From Nocardia sp. (GTDB lineage: Bacteria > Actinomycetota > Actinomycetes > Mycobacteriales > Mycobacteriaceae): 63,940 nt of DNA. The notes beneath the pieces are model-generated. The model ran no database searches. It was not told the origin of the DNA and saw nothing but the letters and a program-made list of their open reading frames with translations. Of the stretch, positions 44,853-55,436 are shown piece after piece. The stretch's first letter is position 1; each line of letters begins with the position of its first letter. The position numbers and the translations under genes were made by a program. The stretch lies in the NCBI GenBank assembly GCA_014360565.1, contig JACIXH010000007.1, forward strand, positions 1-63,940, read 5' to 3'.

Positions 44853-46390
44853 AGCTGCACCGCCTCGTAGAGTTTGCCGATCTCGTCGCGGCCGAGCACC
44901 CGCAGCGTGCCGGGGCGCTGGTCACCCAGTGCCACCGGGCCGAGGTGGGTGCGCACCAGCCGGATCACCGGGTGGCCGACCTCGTCGAGCAGCCTACGCA
45001 CGATGTGCTTACGGCCCTCGTGCAACACGAGCTTCACCAGCGAACGACCCTGGTTGGCCTCGAGCATCATGAACTTGTCGACCTTGGCCGGCCCGTCTTC
45101 GAGCTCGACGCCTTCGCGCAAGCGCTTACCGACCAGGCGGTAGTTCACCTCGCCGTCGACGGTGGCCAAGTAGGTCTTGGGGACCTCGAACGAGGGGTGC
45201 ATCAGACGATGCGCCATCTCGCCGTCATTGGTGACCAGCAGCAAGCCCTCGGTGTCGGCATCGAGACGACCGACGTGGAACAGTCGCTGACCGGCGGCGA
45301 TCCGCTCGGCGATGATATCGCCGACGCAGGGGCGCCCCAGGTCGTCGGACATGGTGGACTGCCAGCCCCTGGGCTTGTTCAGCACCAGGTGCACCAGTTC
45401 GTCGCGGACCACGACACGGGTGCCGTCGACGCGAACGACCGCGTTCTCGGCGTCGATGCGCAGACCCTGCTCACGCACGATCTTGCCGTCGACCTCGACG
45501 CGACCGGCGGCGATCATCTCCTCGGCCGCGCGGCGCGAGGCCACACCTGCCTTGGCGAGGACCTTCTGCAGGCGTTCGCCTTCGCCCCACGGAAGCTTCT
45601 TGGGGCCCTCGGTGGCGTCGGAGTGCTGATGACGCGCGGGCTTGGCGTTGTTCAGGATCGTCGGAGCGACAACCTTCTTCTGCGGCTTCGAGGTCTTCTG
45701 GCGAGCTGCGAAGGCCTGGGTGCCTGCCGAAGCGCCGCTGCGCTGACCAGCCGTGCCACCACGCTGGACGTCACCACGGGGGTAACCACCGGCGGAAGAC
45801 CCACGACGCTCGTCACGCTGACCACCGGCGGGGGCGCCACGACGCTCGTCACGCTGACCACCGGAAGAGGCTCCATGACGGTCATCGCGCTGGTAGCCAC
45901 CGGTGGAGCTACGGCGGTCATCACGCTGGTAACCACCGGAAGAGCCTCCGCGACGGTCACCACCGGCCGGGGCGCCGCGACGGTCGTCACGCTGGTAGCC
46001 ACCGGGCGCACTGCCGCGACGATCACCACCGGCAGGGCCGCCGCGACGGTCATCACGCTGGTAGCCACCGGGCGCACTGCCGCGACGATCACCACCGGCA
46101 GGGCCGCCGCGACGGTCATCACGCTGGTAACCACCACCGGTGGGCCCACGACGGCCGCCGGATTCGGCGTCACGCTGGGAGCTGCCCGCGGACCGAGCTG
46201 CTGTCTGATTGCCGCGCTGGAAGCCACCCGCGCCGGTGCCGCGCCGGCTGGGAGCCGCTGCGCGGGAGCCACCCTGCCCGGTGCGCGCACTGTCGCCGCG
46301 GTTACCCACGGTTCGACTCGCGCCACTTCGGGGCTGGTCGCTGCGATTTTTTCGATCCGGTGTGCCATCTCGGCGAGCGGAATTATTCAT
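44849..46390 (-). CDS. rluB: 23S rRNA pseudouridine synthase RluB with long Arg/Gly/Asp-rich N-terminus
   Basis: 513 residues from ATG 46388-46390 (AGGA upstream; TTG 46402 is a poorer choice). Residues 1 to about 230 are low-complexity repeats such as [19 protein letters not shown]. Then an S4 RNA-binding domain ([20 protein letters not shown]) and the RsuA/RluB catalytic domain ([18 protein letters not shown], catalytic Asp; [30 protein letters not shown]). Modifies 23S rRNA. The disordered N-terminus is far longer than in most RluB proteins. Confidence 0.93.
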   Translation of the reverse strand: MNNSARRDGTPDRKNRSDQPRSGASRTVGNRGDSARTGQGGSRAAAPSRRGTGAGGFQRGNQTAARSAGSSQRDAESGGRRGPTGGGYQRDDRRGGPAGGDRRGSAPGGYQRDDRRGGPAGGDRRGSAPGGYQRDDRRGAPAGGDRRGGSSGGYQRDDRRSSTGGYQRDDRHGASSGGQRDERRGAPAGGQRDERRGSSAGGYPRGDVQRGGTAGQRSGASAGTQAFAARQKTSKPQKKVVAPTILNNAKPARHQHSDATEGPKKLPWGEGERLQKVLAKAGVASRRAAEEMIAAGRVEVDGKIVREQGLRIDAENAVVRVDGTRVVVRDELVHLVLNKPRGWQSTMSDDLGRPCVGDIIAERIAAGQRLFHVGRLDADTEGLLLVTNDGEMAHRLMHPSFEVPKTYLATVDGEVNYRLVGKRLREGVELEDGPAKVDKFMMLEANQGRSLVKLVLHEGRKHIVRRLLDEVGHPVIRLVRTHLGPVALGDQRPGTLRVLGRDEIGKLYEAVQL

Positions 46391-46403
46391 CTGTCCTGTC
46401 AAT

Positions 46404-47060
46404 TCAATCGTCGGTGCCGAGATCCATGTCGGACTCGGCGGGTTTCTTCAGCCTGGTGAACCGGGGATCGGTTTCCAGACTCTCGCTGATCTCATCGATC
46501 AGATCGACGCCGGGAAGCAGCGGCGCCAGCAGTGGCAGGTCGCCGAGGGAGGCGAGCCCGATCCGTTCGAGGAACAACTCGGTGGTGCGGTACAACGTGC
46601 CGTTGGTTTCGGGGTCCTGACCAGCTTCCGCGATCAGGCCTCTGGCCAGCAGCGTGCGCATCACTCCGTCGACGTTCACCCCTCGGACCGCGCTGACCCG
46701 CATGCGGGTCACCGGCTGGCGGTAGGCGACTACCGCCAAGGTTTCCAAGGCTGCCCGGGTCAGCTTCGTCCGGGCCCCGTCGAGCAGTACCCGCTCAACG
46801 TAGGGCGCGTACTCCTGACGAGTATAGAAGCGCCATCCGTCACCGACGAAACGCAGGTCGATGCCGCTGCCCCGTTCGGTCAGTTCGGCCGATATCGCGC
46901 GCAGGACTGTTTCGACGCGCTCGCTGGTGTCGTCCAGGGCCGCTGCCAGCTGTTCTGTCGGCGCCGGGGCGTCCACGACCAGCAGCATCGCCTCCAGTGC
47001 CGAGCGCAGTTCGAGGTCGTCGAGTGGCTCGGAGGTGAATTCCGCCACTGCTTCTGTCAT
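46404..47060 (-). CDS. scpB: Segregation and condensation protein ScpB
   Basis: 218 residues. ALEAMLLVVDAPAPTEQLA, FVGDGWRFYTR, LSRAALETLAVVAYRQPV-type core (LTRAALETLAVVAYRQPV), and RGVNVDGVMRTLLARGLI. Winged-helix partner of ScpA in the SMC complex. Located between scpA and rluB as in mycobacteria. Confidence 0.95.
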   Translation of the reverse strand: MTEAVAEFTSEPLDDLELRSALEAMLLVVDAPAPTEQLAAALDDTSERVETVLRAISAELTERGSGIDLRFVGDGWRFYTRQEYAPYVERVLLDGARTKLTRAALETLAVVAYRQPVTRMRVSAVRGVNVDGVMRTLLARGLIAEAGQDPETNGTLYRTTELFLERIGLASLGDLPLLAPLLPGVDLIDEISESLETDPRFTRLKKPAESDMDLGTDD

Positions 47061-47127
47061 GCCCTGTCTCCTCCGATGATCGCGGACCCTTCGTCGTGAC
47101 GCCGCGCTGCCGCCGGGCCTGACGCGT

Positions 47128-48012
47128 TCATCCGTAATCCTCCTCGAAGCTCAGCGCCGCTGCCTCTGCGTCAGGGTCGAGCTCGCCGAGCCAGCTGACA
47201 GCCAACGGCCCGAGCGGATCGGGTTGGTCGAAGGCGATGGTTTTACCGCGGTACAGCTCCAACAACGCCAGGAATCGCGCCACGATTTCCACCGGCACTG
47301 TGCACTCGGCCACCAATTCGGCGAAGGTCGTCCAACCGCCGGGTCCGCGTTCCTTCAACAAGGCAAGCACCAGTTCGGCCTGCTCGGCGACCGAGATGGT
47401 GTGCATGTGCAGATGACCGAGCCCGACTTCGGCGATCGGGCGAGGCCGGAACGCCGCCGCCGCGATCTCGGCGAACGCGGCGATATCCACCCCGAGGGTG
47501 ACCTCGGGCAGCAACCCTTCGAACTGTTCCTCCAGCGCCACCGACCGCGGATACCGGCGCAGTGCCGCGGCTTCCAGTTCGGCCAGCAGCTCGGCCACCT
47601 GTTTGAACGCGCGGTATTGCAGCAGTCGCGCGAACAGCAGGTCGCGAGCGTCGAGGAGTTCGAGGTCGTCGGCGTCGGTCATTTCGCCCGAGGGCAACAG
47701 CCGGGCCGCCTTGAGGTCGAGCAAGGTGGCGGCCACGACGAGGAACTCGGTGGTCTGATCGAGAATCTTGTCCGCGCGCAGCTTGGTGTTCTCGGACAGC
47801 TCGGCGGTCAATGCCTTGGTGTAGGCGATGAATTCGTCGGTGACCTGGTGCAGCGCGACTTCGGTGACATCGAGTTTGCGCGAGCTGATCAACGTCAGCA
47901 GCAGATCGAACGGCCCCTCGAAATTGGTGAGCCGCAAGTGGAAACCGGTTTTCTCCGCGGCCGGCACCGCGTCTTCGGGTACTGCTCGCACCGCAGGTGT
48001 AGCTACGGTCAC
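47128..48012 (-). CDS. scpA: Segregation and condensation protein ScpA
   Basis: 294 residues from GTG 48010-48012. LTNFEGPFDLLLTLISSRKL is the kleisin N-terminal signature, followed by LDVTEVALHQVTDEF; the C-terminal winged helix has TFAELVAECTVPVEIVARFL. Bridges SMC heads with ScpB. Start overlaps the parA stop (GTGA). Confidence 0.95.
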   Translation of the reverse strand: MTVATPAVRAVPEDAVPAAEKTGFHLRLTNFEGPFDLLLTLISSRKLDVTEVALHQVTDEFIAYTKALTAELSENTKLRADKILDQTTEFLVVAATLLDLKAARLLPSGEMTDADDLELLDARDLLFARLLQYRAFKQVAELLAELEAAALRRYPRSVALEEQFEGLLPEVTLGVDIAAFAEIAAAAFRPRPIAEVGLGHLHMHTISVAEQAELVLALLKERGPGGWTTFAELVAECTVPVEIVARFLALLELYRGKTIAFDQPDPLGPLAVSWLGELDPDAEAAALSFEEDYG

Positions 48013-48902
48013 CGGCCAGACCGGTGGATTACTTCACGGGCCATCGCTCGATACGACTCGGCGCCGCCCGACTTCGGCGACCAGGTGGTGATCGGCTCAC
48101 CGGCGACGCTGGCGTCGGGGAAACGCACCGTGCGCGAGATGGCGGTGTCGTAGACCAGATCACCGAACACCTCGACCACCCGCGACATCACCTGACGCGA
48201 ATGCAGCAGGCGCGCATCGAACATGGTGACCACGATCCCGTAGAGGCTCAGGCGGGGGTTGAGCCGGTCGCGCACCTTCTCGACGGTGTCGTTGAGCAGC
48301 GCGAGGCCGCGCAGCGAGAAGTATTCGCATTCCATCGGAATGATCACGCCGTCGGAGCAGGCCAGCGCATTGACCGTCAGCAGACCCAGCGAAGGCTGGC
48401 AGTCGATGAGGATGTAGTCGTAGCGATCGCGCACGCCGTGCAGGGCCCGGCCGAGCGACTGCTCGCGACCGACCTCGTTGACCAACTGGATCTCGGCGGC
48501 GGAGAGGTCGATGTTGCTGGGTAACAGGTCCATGCCGTCGACCTTGGTGGTCTGCAGCACGTCGTCGACCTTGGCCTTACCGCCGATCAGCAAGTCGTGC
48601 ACCGTGAGGTCGAGGTCGTGGTGGGCGACACCGAGCCCGGCCGAGAGCGCGCCCTGCGGGTCGAGGTCGACGAGCAGTACACGGCGGCCGTATTCGGCCA
48701 GTGCCGCACCGAGATTGATGGTCGAGGTGGTTTTTCCGACCCCTCCCTTCTGATTGCACATGGCGACAACGAGCGCATCACCGTGCCGCTGGACCTGCGG
48801 TGGATCAGGGACCAGTCGCAGCGGCCGGCCGGTCGGGCCCATCTCGACGGGCTCGGTGACCTGTTCCGGCCCACCGTCCCACGGTGTTTCCGCTGTCGTC
48901 AC
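48009..48902 (-). CDS. parA: ParA-family ATPase
   Basis: 297 residues, GTG start. Deviant Walker A CNQKGGVGKTTSTINLGAAL, LLVDLDPQGALSAGLG, IDCQPSLGLLTVNAL. Corresponds by position to Rv1708 of M. tuberculosis, a second ParA next to scpAB rather than the origin-linked parAB. No parB is adjacent. Confidence 0.92.
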   Translation of the reverse strand: MTTAETPWDGGPEQVTEPVEMGPTGRPLRLVPDPPQVQRHGDALVVAMCNQKGGVGKTTSTINLGAALAEYGRRVLLVDLDPQGALSAGLGVAHHDLDLTVHDLLIGGKAKVDDVLQTTKVDGMDLLPSNIDLSAAEIQLVNEVGREQSLGRALHGVRDRYDYILIDCQPSLGLLTVNALACSDGVIIPMECEYFSLRGLALLNDTVEKVRDRLNPRLSLYGIVVTMFDARLLHSRQVMSRVVEVFGDLVYDTAISRTVRFPDASVAGEPITTWSPKSGGAESYRAMAREVIHRSGR

Positions 48903-49093
48903 GTCCGCTGCTCCTTATACGTTTTCCTTGCCGGTAACCCCTGTCGAGGGTAGCGAGGCCGGTCCTGCGACCGGTTCGCTTTCGTACGGGTCCAACTCTG
49001 GATAGACGCTACCGCTCGGACCGGTGAGGTACAGCATGGCAACGCCGGGCGTGTTCGCACGATACCTGCTCAGCGCCTATCGGTGGTGCCCGA

Positions 49094-50026
49094 TCACGTC
49101 GCACGCGGGTGGGCCGTGGCCCACACTTCGCGCAGGGTACTGACCGTCACGAGGGTGTAGATCTGGGTCGTGGTCACCGAGGCGTGGCCGAGCAGTTCCT
49201 GCACTACGCGCACATCGGCTCCGCCGTCGAGCAGGTGGGTGGCGAAGGAGTGACGCAGCGTGTGCGGTGACACCGTCGCCCCGATTCCGGCGCGTTCGGC
49301 GGCGGTCTGCAAAACCTGCCATGCGCTCTGCCGTGAGAGTCTGCCGCCGCGAGCGTTGAGGAAAAGGGCTCCGCCGCAACCTTTTCCGCTCGCGGCGAGG
49401 GCGGGCCTGCCACGCACGAGATAGGCGTCGACCGCGGCGAGGGCCGGGCGACCGATCGGGACGAGACGCTGTTTTCCGCCCTTGCCGTGCAGCACCACGC
49501 AGCGTTGCTCGGCGTCGATGTCGTCGACGTCGAGTCCGACCATCTCCGAGATGCGCGCGCCCGTGGAGTAGAGCAGTTCCAGCAGTGCCCGATCACGCAG
49601 TCCGCGCGGACCGCCGTCGGAACCCTCGGGTTCGCCGCCCACCGATTCGAGCAATCGCAGAACCTGGTCGTAGGGCAGCGCTTTGGGCAACCGGCGCCCC
49701 GGTGCGGGCGGTTTCACCGCGTGCGCCACATCGGTGTCGGTGATGCCCTCGGCGGCGGCGAACCGGTGCAGCCCGCGCACCGCGATCAACGCTCGCGCCA
49801 CCGAACCGGCCGCCAGCGCAGGGTGATCGGCGCCGCCGGATCGCAACACCATGGTGAATTCGGCGACGTCACCCTGGGCCACCGCCGACAGACTCTCGAC
49901 ACCGCGACCGGTGAGGAAGTGCCGGTAGCGGGCCAGATCACGACGATAGGCGCCGAGCGTGTTGCGCGCGGCGCCGCGCTCGACCGCCAGGTGGTCGAGG
50001 TAGGCGTCGATCTCCCGCTCGAGCAC
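49094..50026 (-). CDS. xerD: Tyrosine recombinase XerD
   Basis: 310 residues from GTG 50024-50026. N-terminal SAM-like domain ([20 protein letters not shown]) and catalytic domain with Arg in [24 protein letters not shown] (His, Arg), [13 protein letters not shown] (His, Tyr). Resolves chromosome dimers with XerC. Genome position between parA and the nudix gene as in mycobacteria. Confidence 0.93.
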   Translation of the reverse strand: MLEREIDAYLDHLAVERGAARNTLGAYRRDLARYRHFLTGRGVESLSAVAQGDVAEFTMVLRSGGADHPALAAGSVARALIAVRGLHRFAAAEGITDTDVAHAVKPPAPGRRLPKALPYDQVLRLLESVGGEPEGSDGGPRGLRDRALLELLYSTGARISEMVGLDVDDIDAEQRCVVLHGKGGKQRLVPIGRPALAAVDAYLVRGRPALAASGKGCGGALFLNARGGRLSRQSAWQVLQTAAERAGIGATVSPHTLRHSFATHLLDGGADVRVVQELLGHASVTTTQIYTLVTVSTLREVWATAHPRAT

Positions 50027-50097
50027 GCCCTTGCCCGGCTAGTCCCCGCCGACCGGTGCCGCCGGGTCGGCGATCCGAGCGCGGGCCGCTGCGGTAC

Positions 50098-50763
50098 TCA
50101 CGCGTGGTTACCGCGAGCCGGCACCGACTGCGCCTCCGCGGCCTTGCGGCGCAAGAAGGTCGTCGGCTGGCCGGGCCACGGTGCGTCGGGCGCGCGCAAC
50201 GGCGCCCCGCTCGCCTGCGCGGCGGCATAGGCGAGCACCCCGGCGACCGCGGTCGCGTTCACGATCTGCCCCGCCAACGCGGCTCGCACCGCCTCGTCCA
50301 CCGGCATTCGCACCAGTTCCAGATCCGCTTCCTCGTGCTCGGGATCGGGACGGTCGGTATCGCGCAGACCGGTCGCCAAGAACACCCGCAGCGCCTCGTC
50401 GGTGAAACCCGGCGACAACGCCACATCCACCAGCACCGACCAGTGCGCCGCGGCCAAGCCCGTCTCCTCGGCCAGTTCACGCTTGGCCGCGGTGAGCGGG
50501 TCCTCACCGTCGATATCGAGCAGCCCGGCAGGCAGTTCCAGCAGCCTGGTACCGATCGGATGGCGGTACTGGCGGATCAACACGACCTTGCCGTCATCGT
50601 CGAGCGCGAGCACCGCCACCGCGCCGTGATGCTCGATGACCTCGCGCTCGGCGACCCGCCCGTCCGGCATTCTGACCTGATCCTGACGCAGAGCCAGGAT
50701 CGCACCGCTGTAGAGCACCCGGCTCGACACCGTCTCGAAGTCGTGACTACCGGGCTCGCTCAT
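50098..50763 (-). CDS. ADP-ribose pyrophosphatase (NUDIX hydrolase)
   Basis: 221 residues. The NUDIX core LELPAGLLDI then KRELAEETGLAA carries the catalytic Glu residues; VVLIRQYRHPIGTRL precedes it. Corresponds to Rv1700 (ADP-ribose pyrophosphatase) next to pyrG. Starts at ATG 50761-50763, 21 bases downstream of the pyrG stop. Confidence 0.92.
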   Translation of the reverse strand: MSEPGSHDFETVSSRVLYSGAILALRQDQVRMPDGRVAEREVIEHHGAVAVLALDDDGKVVLIRQYRHPIGTRLLELPAGLLDIDGEDPLTAAKRELAEETGLAAAHWSVLVDVALSPGFTDEALRVFLATGLRDTDRPDPEHEEADLELVRMPVDEAVRAALAGQIVNATAVAGVLAYAAAQASGAPLRAPDAPWPGQPTTFLRRKAAEAQSVPARGNHA

Positions 50764-50784
50764 GCGTTCCTATCGCCGATGTTC

Positions 50785-52635
<1,851 letters not shown>

Positions 52636-52717
52636 TTACCCATGTCCTTGCGTAATCAGCTGTTGCGCCGGTACGCGGGGTCGCAGGATCTTGCTTTCGA
52701 GGTGATGCGGTTCTCGA

Positions 52718-53659
52718 TCAGCGGGGCATGGCTGCCAGGGTCAGGGAGGTCGCTGATGGGCCTGTTCCGTAGCGGCCCGCGCCGCCGGTGAGTTGTTCTG
52801 TCAGGGCGAGTGTTGTTGTTACTCGGCCTATTTCGCGGTCGATGTTGTCGACTGTGGTGACTGTTGTCGCTAGGGGGGCTTGGGCTCGGACGTTGGCTAT
52901 CGCGGCGTTGTCTTCGGCGGCGCCTGCGCGGCCTGCGAGGACTGCGCCTGCGGCTCTGGCTCGGAGGGCGGCGGTGAAGCGGGCGATAGTCGCGCCTTGG
53001 CCGGTGTCGGATTCGACACCGTTGCCCGTGATCACCACCGCGAGTTGCGCCGGTCTCGTCGGCGGGTCGGTGAAGGTGAGGAAGTTACCGCCTCGGAGAG
53101 TTTCGAGGATGAGGGACAGTTCCTGGGGAGTGCTGCGAGGGTTGTTGGTCGTGGGGTCTTGGAGCAGGGCCAGACCGAGGAGATCGCCCGCGATGCTGCC
53201 CTGGTCTACGGCGCCGGTGTCGAGCTGGGCGCCCGCGGGGACAATGTTGGTCAGAGCGGAGCGCATGCGGTCGCCCTCCCCCGCATCGACGAAGGCGTCG
53301 GTGAGGGCGATGCGGCCGGTCAGCGTGGCGCCCGCGGTCTGCAGGGAGTTGCTCACGCCGTCGATGTCGGCGGGATCGGCATCGGGCGTGGTGAGGACGA
53401 CGACGGTGCGGTCGGCCAGGGTGCCGTTCAGGATGCGGGGGGCCGAGCCCGCGACGAACTGGTCGGCGGCGTCGAGCCGGGCGGTGAGTTGGGCATTGTG
53501 CGCCGACAGCTCGTTCACCTGCGTATCGAGGTTCGTTGCGTCCGATCGGAGTCCGGAGATCATGTCCCCGGCGAGGGTGTGCGAGCCGAGGACCACCCCG
53601 ACCGCGAGCGCGAGGAAGATCGCCGCGATCGAGACGGCGTGTTGACGCAGCGAGATCAC
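52718..53659 (-). CDS. mctB: MctB/SteB-type protein (copper transporter family)
   Basis: 313 residues. GTG 53657-53659 (VISLRQHAVSIAAIFLALAV) overlaps the steA stop and matches the MctB start. One N-terminal membrane helix, a coiled coil (LDTQVNELSAHNAQLTARLD), and an external domain. In M. tuberculosis MctB helps expel copper; in corynebacteria the same gene pair is steA-steB, linked to cell-wall stability. Codons in the 3' third are poorer in G/C at third positions than its neighbours. Confidence 0.88.
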   Translation of the reverse strand: MISLRQHAVSIAAIFLALAVGVVLGSHTLAGDMISGLRSDATNLDTQVNELSAHNAQLTARLDAADQFVAGSAPRILNGTLADRTVVVLTTPDADPADIDGVSNSLQTAGATLTGRIALTDAFVDAGEGDRMRSALTNIVPAGAQLDTGAVDQGSIAGDLLGLALLQDPTTNNPRSTPQELSLILETLRGGNFLTFTDPPTRPAQLAVVITGNGVESDTGQGATIARFTAALRARAAGAVLAGRAGAAEDNAAIANVRAQAPLATTVTTVDNIDREIGRVTTTLALTEQLTGGAGRYGTGPSATSLTLAAMPR

Positions 53660-54855
53660 AGCAGACCACGCACCCACAGCACGAAGCGGTTCCAGTACTC
53701 GACAGCCCAGTCCAGCATCTCGGAACCATTGTGCGAGGCCAGAATCACCACGACGATCGCCACCAGCGCGGCCAGCACCACCAACGCCACCGCCGCACCC
53801 GTGGATCGATGCCGGTACAGCGTCGATACCGCGTTGGCGTCCACCAGCTTGGCGCCGACCTTCAACCGGACCAGGAAGGTGGCCGGATTGCTGTCGCGGC
53901 GGCCACGGTCGAAGAAATCCTCGAGCGAGGCGGGGGCACCCGCCAGCACGATCAGCGACGCGCCGTGATGCTCGGCGAGCATCAGCGCGAGATCGGTCGG
54001 CGAACCCGAGGACGGGAACGTGGTGGCGCCGATACCAAGATCCTGGATGCGTTCGAGGCCCTTGGCATGGCCGTCGGTGTCGGCGGGCAGGATCATCTCG
54101 GCGCCCGACTTCAATGTCTGCGTGCTGATCTCGTCGGGATCACCGACGATCAGATCCGGCGTGTACTTGAGCTTGCGCAAGGTATCGGCACCGCGGCCGA
54201 CCCCGATCAGGATCGGCGCGTACTCCTTGATGAACGGCTTGAGCCGCTGCAATTCCTCGAGATGGCCCGAGCCGTCGGCGATCACGACAACGTGCCGGTT
54301 GCGCATGTCGAGCTCGATGTCGGGCACGCCGACACCGTCGATCAGCAGCGCGCTCTCGGTGCGGACGAATTCGGCCGCGTTGCCTGCGAACGCGTCGAGG
54401 TGGTCGGCCAGGCCGTTGCGCGCCTCGATCATTCGATCGGCGATCGCCGACTCGTCGAACTCGATACCCTCGACCAGGACCTCGGGTTCTTTCTTGGTCA
54501 GCCTGTCGGTGTAGACGATGCCACCGTCGATGCGAACCTTCGAGCCGTCCTTGATCTTGCCGAACGCGTCGGAGGACACGGTGTCCATCAGCACGATCCC
54601 GTTGGCCACCAGCACCTCCGGTCCCAGATTGGGATACCGGCCCGAGATCGACGGGGAGGTGTTGATCACCGCGAGCACCCCGGCCTCGACCAGCCGGTCG
54701 GCGGTGTGGCGGTCCAGGTCGGTCTCGTCGAGGACTACTACATCCCCTGGACCGACCCGCCGCAGTAATCGACCGGTATCGCGATCCACCCGGGCGATCC
54801 CGGCGACGCCGGGCAGCGTTTCTGTGTTCCGCGACAACAGCGCCGGCATCTTCAT
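53656..54855 (-). CDS. steA: SteA, putative cytokinetic ring protein
   Basis: 399 residues. IARVDRDTGRLLRRVGPGDV, ADRLVEAGVLAVINTSPSIS, YPNLGPEVLVANGIVL, VGRGADTLRKLKYTPDLIVG, then a thiamin pyrophosphokinase-like middle and one C-terminal membrane helix (AALVVLAALVAIVVVILAS). Same family as Rv1697. Forms a coupled pair with mctB/steB. Confidence 0.88.
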   Translation of the reverse strand: MKMPALLSRNTETLPGVAGIARVDRDTGRLLRRVGPGDVVVLDETDLDRHTADRLVEAGVLAVINTSPSISGRYPNLGPEVLVANGIVLMDTVSSDAFGKIKDGSKVRIDGGIVYTDRLTKKEPEVLVEGIEFDESAIADRMIEARNGLADHLDAFAGNAAEFVRTESALLIDGVGVPDIELDMRNRHVVVIADGSGHLEELQRLKPFIKEYAPILIGVGRGADTLRKLKYTPDLIVGDPDEISTQTLKSGAEMILPADTDGHAKGLERIQDLGIGATTFPSSGSPTDLALMLAEHHGASLIVLAGAPASLEDFFDRGRRDSNPATFLVRLKVGAKLVDANAVSTLYRHRSTGAAVALVVLAALVAIVVVILASHNGSEMLDWAVEYWNRFVLWVRGLL

Positions 54856-54970
54856 GAGGCCGATGATGAAGCCAAACCCTCAACCTTTGGTGGAGGCGCG
54901 CCGGTCGGAGCATGGGTGGCGACTACCCGTATGCTCCGGGTCACAGACATTTCGGACAGGAGACACATCC

Positions 54971-55390
54971 ATGCCACGTAGCACCGTCGAAACGGTCTTC
55001 GACGCACCTCGCGACATCGTCTACCGCCTCTTCGCCGAGCGTGAGAGCGTCAGCCCGCACCTGCCGATCCAGGTCAAGCTCGTCAAGGCGGGCGACCCGG
55101 CCACCGGCGTCGGCGCCCAGCACCTGCTCGGCTTCGGCAAGGTGGGCGTCACCGAGGAGATCACCGCGCTGGTTCCCGGCGAGCGGATGGAATACAAGAT
55201 CGTCAAGGGCGCCCCGGTCAAGCGCCACGTCGGCGCCATCACCTTCGCCGACACGGCTGAGGGCGGCACCCGCGTCGTCTACACGATGGACTCCGAGCCG
55301 TCGCTGCCCGTGCCCGCGCCGGTGCTCGAGTTCGGCCTGCGTCAGCTGACCAACCAGCTCCTCGGCGGCGTGCGCAAAGCTCTGCGCTGA
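54971..55390 (+). CDS. SRPBCC (polyketide cyclase-like) family protein
   Basis: 139 residues, ATG after AGGAG. RSTVETVFDAPRDIVYRLFA, LVPGERMEYKIVKGAPVKRH, TRVVYTMDSEPSLP: a single START/SRPBCC hydrophobic-ligand fold. Only plus-strand gene in a long minus-strand block; inserted between steA and recN. Confidence 0.82.
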   Translation: MPRSTVETVFDAPRDIVYRLFAERESVSPHLPIQVKLVKAGDPATGVGAQHLLGFGKVGVTEEITALVPGERMEYKIVKGAPVKRHVGAITFADTAEGGTRVVYTMDSEPSLPVPAPVLEFGLRQLTNQLLGGVRKALR

Positions 55391-55396
55391 TCAACG

Positions 55397-55431
55397 GCGA
55401 CGTCGCCTGCCGATGTGGCAGGCGACGTCGC
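55397..55431. terminator. Bidirectional terminator between the SRPBCC gene and recN
   Basis: Perfect 15-base arms (GCGACGTCGCCTGCC and its complement) around GATGT, lying between two convergent stop codons. Confidence 0.88.
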
Positions 55432-55436
55432 TGCTG

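Noticed and set aside
49094..50026. Integrase of a mobile element
   Set aside because: The tyrosine recombinase sits in the conserved parA-xerD-nudix-pyrG order and has XerD length; no attachment repeats were seen.
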